Source of the DNA: an uncultured Roseburia sp.
GTDB taxonomy: Bacteria; Bacillota; Clostridia; Lachnospirales; Lachnospiraceae
Direction: 5' to 3'
DNA length: 64,000 nucleotides
NCBI GenBank assembly: GCA_900539115.1
Contig: UQAQ01000006.1
Span: forward strand, 32,867-96,866
Part shown: one piece after another, positions 41,539-50,048 of the stretch
Numbering within the stretch: position 1 is the first letter of the stretch
How the letters are laid out: each line of letters begins with the position of its first letter
Made by a program: the position numbers and the translations under genes
Notes under the pieces: model-generated
The model's database searches: none
Seen by the model: the letters and a program-made list of their open reading frames with translations, nothing else
Told to the model about the DNA's origin: nothing

Positions 41539-42158
41539 TATGCGTACACCTCCTCGATTGCTGCAACTGCACTCTTTGTCAAGATGACATTGTCATATTT
41601 CAAAATGTCATATACATTGATGGAGTTTGCGAATACGCCTCTTGCGGTAGGAATGTTGCGAACAGAAAGTGTTGCATTTTTTCCTTCTTCCGCTACTACG
41701 ATGAGCGCTTTTTTCTTATCTAAACCATTCAAAAGGGTTGTGATTGTCTTTGTCTTAGGAGCGTCAAATTCCATTCCTTCAACAACAACAAGTTTTCCCT
41801 CATTTACTTTTGTTGTCAAAGCAGACTTGATTGCAGCTGCTTTTTCTTTTTTATTCATTTTGAATGAATAATCTCTTGGTGTTGGAGCAAATACAACTCC
41901 GCCGCCTTTCCACTGTGGAGCACGGATCGAACCCTGTCTTGCATGTCCGGTTCCTTTCTGTCTCCAAGGTTTTCTACCACCGCCACGAACTTCAGAGCGT
42001 GTTTTTGCTTTCTGTGTTCCCTGGCGTTTGTTAGCAAGTTGTAACACAACTGCCATATGAACCAAATGTTCATTTACTGGAGCAGCAAAGATAGAATCGT
42101 TCAATTCCATTTTACCTGTTTCTTTGCCTTCCATATTGTAAACAGATACGCTTGCCAT
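41538..42158 (-). CDS. rplD: 50S ribosomal protein L4
   Basis: A 206-aa uL4 whose loop reaches the exit tunnel; in E. coli it represses the S10 operon. KARSEVRGGGRKPWRQKGTG and ARQGSIRAPQWKGGGVVFAP are invariant. The start MASVSVYN at 42158 lies 9 nt after AAAGGAGG; an ATG at 42167 directly abuts that site. Confidence 0.98.
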   Translation of the reverse strand: MASVSVYNMEGKETGKMELNDSIFAAPVNEHLVHMAVVLQLANKRQGTQKAKTRSEVRGGGRKPWRQKGTGHARQGSIRAPQWKGGGVVFAPTPRDYSFKMNKKEKAAAIKSALTTKVNEGKLVVVEGMEFDAPKTKTITTLLNGLDKKKALIVVAEEGKNATLSVRNIPTARGVFANSINVYDILKYDNVILTKSAVAAIEEVYA

Positions 42159-42183
42159 CTGTGTCATCCTCCTTTCCGAAAAG

Positions 42184-42813
42184 TTATGCCTTAACGGATT
42201 CTTTAATAATAACAGTTGATTTCTTAGGTCCCGGTACTGCACCTTTTACCAAGAGAAGATTGTTTTCTGCATCTACTCTTACTACTTCAAGGTTCTGGAT
42301 AGTAACCTTTACAGCACCCATCTGACCAGGCATTTTCTTGCCTTTGAATACTTTGCTAGGATCCGATGCGGAACCATTGGAACCTGCATGTCTATGGAAT
42401 TTGGAGCCGTGACCCATAGGTCCTCTGGACTGTCCGTGACGTTTGATAGCGCCCTGGAATCCTTTACCTTTGCTTGTTGCTGTTACGTCAATCTTGTCAC
42501 CAGCTTCAAAGATATCTGCTTTGATTTCCTGTCCTAATGTGTACTCCTCTGCACCGTCAAGTTTGAACTCTGTAACAAATCTCTTGTTGTCCACACCTGC
42601 TTTGGAGAAGTGTCCCTGCATTGGTTTGTTGACGAGTTTCTCACGGATATCGCCATAACCAACCTGTACCGCACTGTATCCGTCTGTCTCTTCATTTTTG
42701 ATCTGAGTTACATAAACCGGACCAGCTTCAAGCACAGTAACCGGTGTCAAAACACCGTCTTCGTTGAAAATCTGAGTCATTCCAACTTTTGTAGCTACGA
42801 TAGCTTTCTTCAT
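42184..42813 (-). CDS. rplC: 50S ribosomal protein L3
   Basis: A 209-aa uL3, an assembly initiator near the peptidyl-transferase centre. KAIVATKVGMTQIFNEDGVL, GQSRGPMGHGSKFHRHAGS and GQMGAVKVTIQNLEVVRVD are diagnostic. It has an ATTTAGGAGGTAAAG ribosome site at the end of a 199-nt structured gap. Confidence 0.98.
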   Translation of the reverse strand: MKKAIVATKVGMTQIFNEDGVLTPVTVLEAGPVYVTQIKNEETDGYSAVQVGYGDIREKLVNKPMQGHFSKAGVDNKRFVTEFKLDGAEEYTLGQEIKADIFEAGDKIDVTATSKGKGFQGAIKRHGQSRGPMGHGSKFHRHAGSNGSASDPSKVFKGKKMPGQMGAVKVTIQNLEVVRVDAENNLLLVKGAVPGPKKSTVIIKESVKA

Positions 42814-42829
42814 CTTTCTTTACCTCCTA

Positions 42830-43005
42830 AATTCTACAGCGGATCACTTTCATAATTGGTCGTTTCTCACAGGTAGAAACCTGATCCAAAAAGCGGAAAG
42901 TAATCATCCTAGATGGTTTTCCCTGATCCCGAACCGGAGGACCGCTTCCAACCTTAGGACCGGGGCACTATTTTCACCCCGTAGGTTTTACACCTTACTT
43001 ATATT
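42830..43005 (-). other. Candidate switch RNA between rpsJ and rplC
   Basis: A 199-bp gap with dense pairing on the minus strand. Stems include AGGT/ACCT (42992-42995, 42983-42986) and CGGGG pairing at 42961-42965 with 42977-42981. AAGCGG (42942-42947) can pair with CCGCTT (42891-42896), which runs into TTTTT like a terminator. GGATCA occurs twice (42924-42929 and 42882-42887), and both copies can pair with the single TGATCC (42841-42846) just before the rplC ribosome site. Such exclusive pairings are the hallmark of regulation, but this is by eye. Confidence 0.5.
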
Positions 43006-43012
43006 AAATGAA

Positions 43013-43327
43013 TTATTTCATTTTAATATCAATTGCAACACCAGCCGGCATTTCCAAACGGGATAATGCATCAACTGTTTTCTGTGATGGCTTAAGCACA
43101 TCGATCAGTCTTTTATGAGTTCTCTGCTCGAACTGCTCTCTGGAGTCTTTATATTTATGAACGGCTCTCAGGATCGTAACAACTTCCTTCTTTGTAGGAA
43201 GAGGTACCGGACCGCTTACTTTTGCTCCTGTTTTCTTAATTGTATCAATCAGTTTGGCTGCTGCCATATCGATTAACTGATGATCGTATGCTTTTAAAAT
43301 GATTCTCATTGTCTGCTGACTTGCCAT
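43013..43327 (-). CDS. rpsJ: 30S ribosomal protein S10
   Basis: A 104-aa uS10 (also the NusE antitermination factor). MRIILKAYDHQLIDMAAAKL and RTHKRLIDVLKPSQKTVDAL are typical, as is GPVPLPTKKEVVTILRAVHK. The start MASQQTMR at 43327 lies 11 nt after GGAGG. It is the first gene of the super-operon. Confidence 0.98.
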   Translation of the reverse strand: MASQQTMRIILKAYDHQLIDMAAAKLIDTIKKTGAKVSGPVPLPTKKEVVTILRAVHKYKDSREQFEQRTHKRLIDVLKPSQKTVDALSRLEMPAGVAIDIKMK

Positions 43328-43617
43328 AAAAAAAGCCGCCTCCTTTTCGTACTGAATTAATAATAGTTCGTACGACAAGTGGTGACTGTACACTCATCCG
43401 TGTGTGTCGTGCCGGTTCACACGAAAATGCCACATCGTGGCATACTTTCTCACACGTTTATCTGCTCTCTATCTGGCAGAAACTATGTTACGTACAGTGA
43501 CTTGCCGTCAGGTTTACCGACCGTGATATGCTGATCTACGGTCTCTTGACATTCGCTCCACGGAAAACCCATCCATCGGATGGCAACCTCACGCTTCTTC
43601 GCTATCATGTCACAGCA
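43328..43617 (-). ncRNA. Structured leader of the S10 operon
   Basis: About 290 nt between the promoter and rpsJ. On the minus strand GACCGT/ACGGTC (43519-43543) forms a 6-bp stem continued by GAT/ATC. ATGCCAC/GTGGCAT (43427-43443) is a perfect 7-bp stem followed by TTTTCG, terminator-like. CGACA/TGTCG pairing near 43372-43413 precedes the ribosome site. The leader probably mediates autogenous or growth-rate control; no known family could be assigned by eye. Confidence 0.55.
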
Positions 43618-43623
43618 ATTGCT

Positions 43624-43652
43624 ATTATACACTAAGTTTTTGGGGAATGCAA
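43624..43652 (-). promoter_or_regulatory. Promoter of the S10-spc-alpha super-operon
   Basis: TTGCAT (43647-43652), 17-bp spacer, TATAAT (43624-43629), preceded by an A/T-rich tract that could serve as UP element. Confidence 0.85.
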
Positions 43653-43764
43653 GTACTTTTTTTATTTTTTGCAAGCTATTTTTCATCGTTTTCAAATTAT
43701 CAATATTCTAAAAAATGAAATAATTGCAAAAAAATAAAAATGTACCCGCATTTTAGTATCTTGT

Positions 43765-43812
43765 AAAGAAGGCTGCCCCCTTGCTTCAATATTGTCAAGT
43801 GTGCAGCCTTCT
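43765..43812 (-). terminator. Terminator after yajC
   Basis: GAAGGCTGC (43803-43811) pairs with GCAGCCTTC (43768-43776); on the minus strand only a short TTTA follows, so it is a moderate terminator. It separates yajC from the S10 promoter. Confidence 0.6.
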
Positions 43813-43823
43813 TTTCTTCTTTT

Positions 43824-44099
43824 CTACTCTTCTGCTTTCTGTACTTCTACGATTGCATCCTTTTTCATAGGGATACGGCAGTTTTTGTTGTTTCCGAATT
43901 CTACGATCACAACATTATCGTCCGGCATGTCAATCACGACGCCATAAAATCCGCTTGTTGTCAGGATACTGTCACCTACAGCAAGACCACCGATCAATGC
44001 CTGATGTTCTTTTTCCTGTTTTTTCTGTGGTCGGATCGCAATCAGCCAAAATACACCGATGATAACTACGATATAAATAACCATTCCAACTGTTCCCAT
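43824..44099 (-). CDS. yajC: Preprotein translocase subunit YajC
   Basis: A 91-aa protein with one N-terminal membrane helix (about 5-22, IYIVVIIGVFWLIAIRPQKK) and a cytosolic domain with GGLAVGDSILTTSGFYGVV. It is an accessory of the SecDF-YajC complex. It follows tgt by 29 nt, a widespread gene order. Confidence 0.95.
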   Translation of the reverse strand: MGTVGMVIYIVVIIGVFWLIAIRPQKKQEKEHQALIGGLAVGDSILTTSGFYGVVIDMPDDNVVIVEFGNNKNCRIPMKKDAIVEVQKAEE

Positions 44100-44128
44100 T
44101 TTTTTACCTCCTGGCTCTGTTACGAGAC

Positions 44129-45262
44129 TTAGTATTCATTAGATTCCATCGAATCCAATTTTTTCTTTTTATATTCTTGAAAACGATTTTCTTCAATCGC
44201 ATCGCGAATCTCACTCATCATTGTATTATAAAAATAAAGATTATGCAAGACCAATAATCGAAGTCCCAGCATTTCTTTTGCTTTGAGCAGGTGCCGGATG
44301 TAGGCACGCGAGTAGTGTCGGCATGCCGGGCACCGGCATCCTTCCTCGATCGGACGCTCATCCAGTTCAAAGCGTTTGTTCATCAAATTCATCTTTCCAA
44401 AGTTTGTATAGGCGTGTCCATGACGCCCATTTCGCGCCGGATATACACAGTCGAAGAAATCCACACCGCGCTCGACACTTTCCAAAATGTTCGCCGGGGT
44501 TCCGACTCCCATCAGGTATCTCGGTTTGTTGTCCGGAAGATGTGGCACAACTTCATCAAGAATGCGATACATCTCTTCATGGCTCTCGCCGACAGCCAGT
44601 CCACCGATGGAATACCCCGGCAGATCCAATTCGGAAATCCGCTGTGCATGCTCGATACGGATATCTTCAAATATTCCTCCCTGATTGATTCCAAAAAGCA
44701 TCTGCTCTTTATTGATCGTATCCGGAAGGGAATTTAAGCGGTCCATCTCGCGTTTGCAGCGTTCCAGCCAGCGTGTCGTACGCGCGACGGACGCTTCCAT
44801 ATACTCGCGTGTCGCCGGATGTGGCGCACATTCGTCAAATGCCATGGCGATCGTTGATCCCAGATTCGACTGAATCCGCATACTTTCTTCCGGTCCCATG
44901 AAAATCTTTCGGCCGTCAACGTGTGAATTAAAATAAACGCCTTCCTCTTTAATCTTGCGGAGCCCTGCTAAAGAAAACACCTGAAATCCACCGGAATCCG
45001 TGAGGATCGGGCGATCCCAGTTCATAAATTTGTGAAGTCCGCCCATTTTGCGGACGACATCGTCCCCCGGTCTCACATGAAGATGATACGTATTGGAAAG
45101 TTCTACCTGTGTTCCGATTTCCTTCAGATCCATCGTAGACACCGCCCCCTTGATCGCTGCGACAGTTCCTACATTCATAAATACGGGAGTCTGAATATCC
45201 CCATGTGGCGTGTGAAATGTTCCTCTCCGCGCTTTTCCCTCTCTGGCTTTTATCTCAAACAT
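44129..45262 (-). CDS. tgt: tRNA-guanine transglycosylase
   Basis: Exchanges guanine 34 for preQ1 in Asn, Asp, His and Tyr tRNAs, a step of queuosine synthesis. The nucleophile region LTDSGGFQVFSL, a second Asp in DCVYPARNGRHG and the zinc site CRCPACRHYSRAYIRH are present. At 377 aa it is full length. Its start overlaps the upstream small-protein stop by 8 nt. Confidence 0.97.
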   Translation of the reverse strand: MFEIKAREGKARRGTFHTPHGDIQTPVFMNVGTVAAIKGAVSTMDLKEIGTQVELSNTYHLHVRPGDDVVRKMGGLHKFMNWDRPILTDSGGFQVFSLAGLRKIKEEGVYFNSHVDGRKIFMGPEESMRIQSNLGSTIAMAFDECAPHPATREYMEASVARTTRWLERCKREMDRLNSLPDTINKEQMLFGINQGGIFEDIRIEHAQRISELDLPGYSIGGLAVGESHEEMYRILDEVVPHLPDNKPRYLMGVGTPANILESVERGVDFFDCVYPARNGRHGHAYTNFGKMNLMNKRFELDERPIEEGCRCPACRHYSRAYIRHLLKAKEMLGLRLLVLHNLYFYNTMMSEIRDAIEENRFQEYKKKKLDSMESNEY

Positions 45263-45509
45263 TGTCTTCTCCTTTATCTTTTTTTGGTGTCAATAAGATT
45301 GCGATACGAAGATAACCCCAAAGTACGATCGGAAGCAAAATAGATGCTCCGAGGCAGGCTTTAAACAATCCTGCTGCCCGCGGGGATGTCGTCAGTGCCG
45401 CAATCAGTGTAATAATATATAGTGCAAGTAAAAGAATAATACCCACCATCGCGATAACCCGGATGGATTTCGGATATCTGCTTTTTGTTTCTTTCTTATT
45501 GTCCGCCAT
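45255..45509 (-). CDS. Small two-helix membrane protein
   Basis: An 84-aa protein (start MADNKKETK at 45509, GAGGA upstream) with a basic N-terminus and two hydrophobic helices (about 20-40 and 50-72), ending in a charged tail. I do not recognise a family. It overlaps rarA by 14 nt and tgt by 8 nt, so it is firmly built into the operon and likely real. Confidence 0.75.
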   Translation of the reverse strand: MADNKKETKSRYPKSIRVIAMVGIILLLALYIITLIAALTTSPRAAGLFKACLGASILLPIVLWGYLRIAILLTPKKDKGEDNV

Positions 45510-46839
45510 TGTCTTCCTCACTTTCTCTGTGGATGCGTGTCAAATGCTCTTTCAGCCGTTTTTCATATCCTTGCTCTGACAGGTTGTAAAAATGTATGTC
45601 TTTGCAGGCATCCGGCAAATATTGCTGTCTGGCATAATGGTTTTTGTAATCGTGGGCATATTTGTAACCGATTCCATGTCCCAGTTTAGCCGCCCCTTTA
45701 TAATGTGCGTCTTGCAAATAGGAAGGAATTTTGTAATCGGGATGTGCCTTCACAAATTCCATCGCACCGTCGATCGCCATAATCGCCGAATTGCTCTTTG
45801 GTGCGCACGCCACATACGTCGCCGCCTGTGCAAGGATAATCCGTGCTTCCGGCATGCCAAGCTGCATGACTGCCTGCGATGCCGCCGTCGCCACGACAAG
45901 TGCCTGCGGATCCGCATTGGACACGTCTTCCGCCGCACAGATCATGATGCGGCGCGCGATAAATCGGATATCTTCACCGGCATAGAGCATCCGCGCCAGA
46001 TAATATACTGCCGCATCCGGGTCGGATCCCCGCATACTTTTGATAAATGCGGAAATCGTATCGTAATGATTGTCTCCGGTCTTATCATATCGGATCGTGC
46101 GCTTCTGGATACATTCCTGCGCCACTTCCAGCGTAATATGCACCTTTCCGTCCTCGCCGCGCGGTGTCGTGAGGACACCAAGTTCAATTGCATTCAGCGC
46201 CATGCGGGCATCTCCGCCGCTGATCTCAGCCAAAAAAGAAAGCGCCTCTTCATCCATCTCGGCATGATAACTGCCAAGTCCTTTTTCCACATCCGTAACC
46301 GCCCGCGTCAAAAGTGCCTTGATATTTTCTTTGGAGAGTGGATGCAGTTCAAAAATGATGGAGCGGGAAATCAACGCTCCATTTACCTCAAAATACGGAT
46401 TTTCCGTCGTTGCCCCGATCAAAATGATCGTTCCATCCTCGACAAAAGGAAGCAGATAATCCTGCTGGCCTTTATTGAAACGGTGAATCTCGTCGATAAA
46501 TAAAATCGTCTTTTTGCCGTACATTCCGCGGTTTTCTTTGGCTTTTCCGACCACTTCTTCCATATCTTTTTTTCCGGCAGATGTCGCATTGATCTGTAAA
46601 AATTCTGCTTTTGTCGTCGCCGCGATCACTTTCGCAAGTGTCGTCTTACCTGTCCCCGGAGGACCATACAATAGGATAGAACTCAGTTTATCCGCCTTAA
46701 TTGCGCGGTATAGTAATTTATCCTTCCCGATGATATGCTCCTGCCCCACCACTTCATCCAGTGTCGTCGGACGAAGGCGCGAAGCCAGCGGAGACTCTTT
46801 TTCTCTATTCATTTCATTCATATATTCGAGTAGATCCAT
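45496..46839 (-). CDS. rarA: Replication-associated recombination ATPase RarA (MgsA)
   Basis: A 447-aa AAA+ protein related to clamp loaders that acts at stalled forks. RPTTLDEVVGQEHI, Walker A GPPGTGKTTLA and Walker B LFIDEIHRFNKGQQD are present, and the C-terminal tetramerisation region includes RGSDPDAAVYYLARML and HYKGAAKLGHGIGYKYAHDY. It overlaps yigZ by 22 nt. Confidence 0.97.
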   Translation of the reverse strand: MDLLEYMNEMNREKESPLASRLRPTTLDEVVGQEHIIGKDKLLYRAIKADKLSSILLYGPPGTGKTTLAKVIAATTKAEFLQINATSAGKKDMEEVVGKAKENRGMYGKKTILFIDEIHRFNKGQQDYLLPFVEDGTIILIGATTENPYFEVNGALISRSIIFELHPLSKENIKALLTRAVTDVEKGLGSYHAEMDEEALSFLAEISGGDARMALNAIELGVLTTPRGEDGKVHITLEVAQECIQKRTIRYDKTGDNHYDTISAFIKSMRGSDPDAAVYYLARMLYAGEDIRFIARRIMICAAEDVSNADPQALVVATAASQAVMQLGMPEARIILAQAATYVACAPKSNSAIMAIDGAMEFVKAHPDYKIPSYLQDAHYKGAAKLGHGIGYKYAHDYKNHYARQQYLPDACKDIHFYNLSEQGYEKRLKEHLTRIHRESEEDNGGQ

Positions 46840-47456
46840 ATTTTACTTCCTCTATCTATCTTACATTTTCCACCGGTTTTGTCAACCAGTTCTTTTTCAA
46901 AGGCATCGATTTCCGTCTCAGGGACCTCATACGTAATCGACACATTTTCCCCATAATCGACATTTTCTTCTTTTAATTCTCTGGCAGCTGCCAGATATTG
47001 GATTTTACCAAGATCCACATAATCCGTGGCAATTGTCATACGATACCCGACTTCCTTCTGACGGATCTCGCAGTTTTCAAGCGCTTCTTTTGTCGCCGCT
47101 GAATATGCCCGCACAAGACCGCCGGTTCCAAGCAGCGTACCGCCAAAATATCTCGTCACGACAGCAAGCGCATCGTGCACCCCGGCTCCGACAAGCAGGT
47201 CTAACATCGGCCGCCCCGCAGTTCCCGACGGCTCACCGTCATCGCTGCAGCGCTCCACTTCATTTTTTTCACCGAGTACATATGCGAAACAATGGTGTCT
47301 GGCATCATAATGTTTTTTCCGGATCTGATTTACGATATTCTGCGCTTCTTCCTCCGATCCGATGGGATAGATTTCTCCGATAAACCGGGATTTCTTTTCA
47401 ATTACTTCGGCACTTCCGCCCTGATATATCATCTTTATCGCTTCTGGCATTTCCAT
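46818..47456 (-). CDS. yigZ: YigZ/IMPACT-family protein
   Basis: A 212-aa protein with the IMPACT N-terminal domain: EKKSRFIGEIYPI, DARHHCFAYV, CSDDGEPSGTAGRPMLDLL and VVTRYFGGTLLGTGGLVRAY, followed by the YigZ C-terminal domain. Bacterial members are linked to ribosome or translation regulation, without a settled role. First gene of the rarA-tgt-yajC operon. Confidence 0.93.
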   Translation of the reverse strand: MEMPEAIKMIYQGGSAEVIEKKSRFIGEIYPIGSEEEAQNIVNQIRKKHYDARHHCFAYVLGEKNEVERCSDDGEPSGTAGRPMLDLLVGAGVHDALAVVTRYFGGTLLGTGGLVRAYSAATKEALENCEIRQKEVGYRMTIATDYVDLGKIQYLAAARELKEENVDYGENVSITYEVPETEIDAFEKELVDKTGGKCKIDRGSKIWIYSNI

Positions 47457-47479
47457 TATCCTTTCGCCCCTTTTACAAT

Positions 47480-47508
47480 AGTGTACTAATTTTTCTTTCC
47501 CTTTGCAA
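47480..47508 (-). promoter_or_regulatory. Promoter of the yigZ-rarA-tgt-yajC operon
   Basis: TTGCAA (47503-47508), 17-bp spacer, TACACT (47480-47485). TTGCAA is a palindrome, and on the plus strand it can also serve a weak -35 for the divergent PBP gene (TATAAG at 47524-47529, 15-bp spacer). Confidence 0.5.
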
Positions 47509-47570
47509 GACTTTTTGGTATACTATAAGAAAAGGATTGAATAAAAATTCAGAAAGGAAGGATATTTTCT

Positions 47571-49991
47571 ATGAATTTCAGCCGAAGAAATACGGTTGAG
47601 CGGGCAAGAAAATTAAAATCACCTGCCACTCACCGTTTGAATAAATGCAAAGTTATGGCACTAAGAGTTGTTCTCATCTCGCTGGTCGTTATCGCCGCTG
47701 TCGCACTCAGTGGCGTGTCCGGCATCGTAAACGGACTGATGGAAACCGCTCCAAGCATTGACACCATCAATGTCATCCCGGACGGTTATGCGACCACTAT
47801 ATTAAACAGTAAGGGAAAGACCATTCAGACGCTCGTAGGAAAAGAGGCAAACCGTCAATATGCGACGCTCGATACCATTCCAAAGCACCTGCAAAATGCT
47901 TTCGTTGCTATCGAAGACGAACGTTTCTGGGTTCACGACGGAATCGATCTGCAGGGAATTTTCCGTGCGACATTCAGCGGACTGTCCAATGGCGGAGAAT
48001 TTCATCAGGGTGCCAGTACGCTCACACAGCAGCTTTTGAAAAATCAGGTTTTCAACGGGGGCGAAGAAACGACTTTCGCTCAAAAACTGGAACGAAAAGT
48101 GCAGGAACAGTACCTCGCCATCCAACTCGAAAACCGTCTGACGAAAGAGCAGATCCTCGAGTATTATCTGAACACGATCAATCTCGGACAGAATACACTC
48201 GGCGTTCAGGCAGCTGCCAAACGCTATTTTGACAAAGATGTATCGGAACTTACCATCTCGGAATCCGCCGTGCTCGCTGGAATTACGCAGAACCCCGCCG
48301 GCTACAATCCGATTACACATCCAAAACGAAATGCCAAAAAACGGACAACCATTCTTTCTTATATGAAAGATCAGGGATATATCACTTCCGATGAATATGA
48401 CAAAGCCATGAAAGACAAAGTATATGCCCGCATCAAAGCCGTAAACAAAGAAACTACCGCCACGCAGACGACGACTTCTTATTTTACGGACGCTTTGATC
48501 GATCAGGTCATTTCAGATATGAAAAATGAACTTGGTTACACAGAGACTCAGGCCTACAACGCTCTTTACCGCGGCGGACTCACAATTTATACCACGCAGG
48601 ATGCTTCGATCCAGAAAGTCTGCGACAATGTGATCAACAATCCTTCGTATTATCCGGCAGGATCCACGTATCAGCTCAGTTACCAGCTTACTGTAACCGA
48701 TGCCAAAGGGGTTGCCCACAATTACAATGCCGGAACGATGAAAAACTGGTTTGCCAAGAAGAAAAAGAAAAAAATCCCTCTTTATTATACGGATAAAAAG
48801 AAAGCCAATCAGTATATTAAAGTATACAAAAAAGCAATGTCAAAAGGCACCGGATGCCAAGTGGAAGGCGAAAAGATTGATTTTGTCATCCAGCCACAGG
48901 TTTCCTTTGTTGTGATGGATCAGACGACAGGACAGGTCAAGGCCATCTGCGGCGGCCGTGGAGAAAAGACAGCCAGCCGTACTCTGAACCGCGCCAGCAC
49001 GTCGCTGCGCCAACCGGGTTCCACGTACAAGATCCTTTCCACGTATCTGCCTGCTCTCGACACTTCCGGCATGACACTGGTTACCCAGCAAAAAGACGAG
49101 CCATATTATTATCCGGGCACGAAGCGTCTTGTCAGAAACTGGTATCGCGGATACCACGGCACGGTAACGATCCGCAAAGCGATCGCCGATTCCATGAATG
49201 TGATCGCGGTCAAAACATTGGAGCAGGTAACCCCGAAAGTTGCCTATGACTATTTGTTAAATCTTGGATTTACCTCTCTGGTGGAAAGTTACACGGATGC
49301 AAGCGGAAAGATTTACAGCGACATCTCCCTGCCGATGGCACTCGGCGGTCTGACAAAAGGAGTTTCAAACCTCGAACTGACCACCGCTTTCGCGAGCGTT
49401 GCCAATGGCGGTGTCTACAATAAAGCGACATTTTACACAAAGATCATTGACCACGATGGCAATGTTCTGCTCGACAAAACACCGGTTGTCACAAAGACGC
49501 AAAATAAAAAAGGCGAGGACATAACGGTCGTCACAACGTCTTCGAGCAAACAGGTTATGAAAGATTCGACGGCATATTTGCTCACGAGCGCAATGCAGGA
49601 TGTCGTAAATTCAGGTACCGGAACCGCCGTAAAACTGCGTGGTATCAATGTACCGGTTGCCGGTAAGACCGGAACTTCTACCGGAAATAAAGACTTGTGG
49701 TTTGTCGGCTATACGCCATATCTTACTGCCGGAATCTGGGGCGGGTATGACGCCAGCGAAAAGCAGAGCAATACGACCTACCACAAAGCGATCTGGAAAG
49801 CGATTATGGAAAAATTAAGCAAAAAGCATAAAGATGAGAAAGCGAAATTCACGATGCCGTCTTCCGTCGTTTCTGTGCGGATATGCACCGTATGCGGAAA
49901 ACCATTGGCTGAAAACCACTACAGTTCCCAAAGCAAAAAGGAATATTTCGCCAAGGGAACTGTACCGGAAGAAACGTGTTCGATTCATTGA
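47571..49991 (+). CDS. Class A penicillin-binding protein (bifunctional transglycosylase/transpeptidase)
   Basis: Polymerises and cross-links peptidoglycan outside the membrane. A membrane anchor lies at about residues 28-50. The GT51 domain has EDERFWVHDGID and GASTLTQQLLKNQ. The transpeptidase domain has STYK (catalytic Ser in RQPGSTYKIL), SMN in ADSMNVIAV and KTGTS. An unusual basic insert (AKKKKKKIPLYY) lies between the domains. The C-terminus has two Cys (CTVCGK) and a final Cys, perhaps an external cross-link. AAGGAAGG is 10 nt before ATG. It ends at the MITE-like repeat. Confidence 0.95.
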   Translation: MNFSRRNTVERARKLKSPATHRLNKCKVMALRVVLISLVVIAAVALSGVSGIVNGLMETAPSIDTINVIPDGYATTILNSKGKTIQTLVGKEANRQYATLDTIPKHLQNAFVAIEDERFWVHDGIDLQGIFRATFSGLSNGGEFHQGASTLTQQLLKNQVFNGGEETTFAQKLERKVQEQYLAIQLENRLTKEQILEYYLNTINLGQNTLGVQAAAKRYFDKDVSELTISESAVLAGITQNPAGYNPITHPKRNAKKRTTILSYMKDQGYITSDEYDKAMKDKVYARIKAVNKETTATQTTTSYFTDALIDQVISDMKNELGYTETQAYNALYRGGLTIYTTQDASIQKVCDNVINNPSYYPAGSTYQLSYQLTVTDAKGVAHNYNAGTMKNWFAKKKKKKIPLYYTDKKKANQYIKVYKKAMSKGTGCQVEGEKIDFVIQPQVSFVVMDQTTGQVKAICGGRGEKTASRTLNRASTSLRQPGSTYKILSTYLPALDTSGMTLVTQQKDEPYYYPGTKRLVRNWYRGYHGTVTIRKAIADSMNVIAVKTLEQVTPKVAYDYLLNLGFTSLVESYTDASGKIYSDISLPMALGGLTKGVSNLELTTAFASVANGGVYNKATFYTKIIDHDGNVLLDKTPVVTKTQNKKGEDITVVTTSSSKQVMKDSTAYLLTSAMQDVVNSGTGTAVKLRGINVPVAGKTGTSTGNKDLWFVGYTPYLTAGIWGGYDASEKQSNTTYHKAIWKAIMEKLSKKHKDEKAKFTMPSSVVSVRICTVCGKPLAENHYSSQSKKEYFAKGTVPEETCSIH

Positions 49992-49994
49992 TAA

Positions 49995-50048
49995 TTGTAA
50001 CTATTCAGGACTCCCCACCGCCTTTACAGTGGCCCTGAATAGTTACAA
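49995..50048. repeat. MITE-like element, 54-bp internally deleted copy
   Basis: Perfect 15-bp inverted ends TTGTAACTATTCAGG (49995-50009) and complement (50034-50048) surround a 24-bp core with CTCCCCACCGCC and CAGTGGCCC, both also found in the 195-bp copy at 8875. It lies 3 nt after the PBP stop and runs into rfbD, whose last Leu codon (TTG) and stop (TAA) are the first six bases of one terminal repeat. Confidence 0.8.

Noticed and set aside
43483..43695. 70-codon frame in the rpsJ leader as a leader peptide
   Set aside because: Its start lies upstream of the promoter, and the part inside the transcript has no ribosome site. The GACCGT/ACGGTC stem explains the conservation better.
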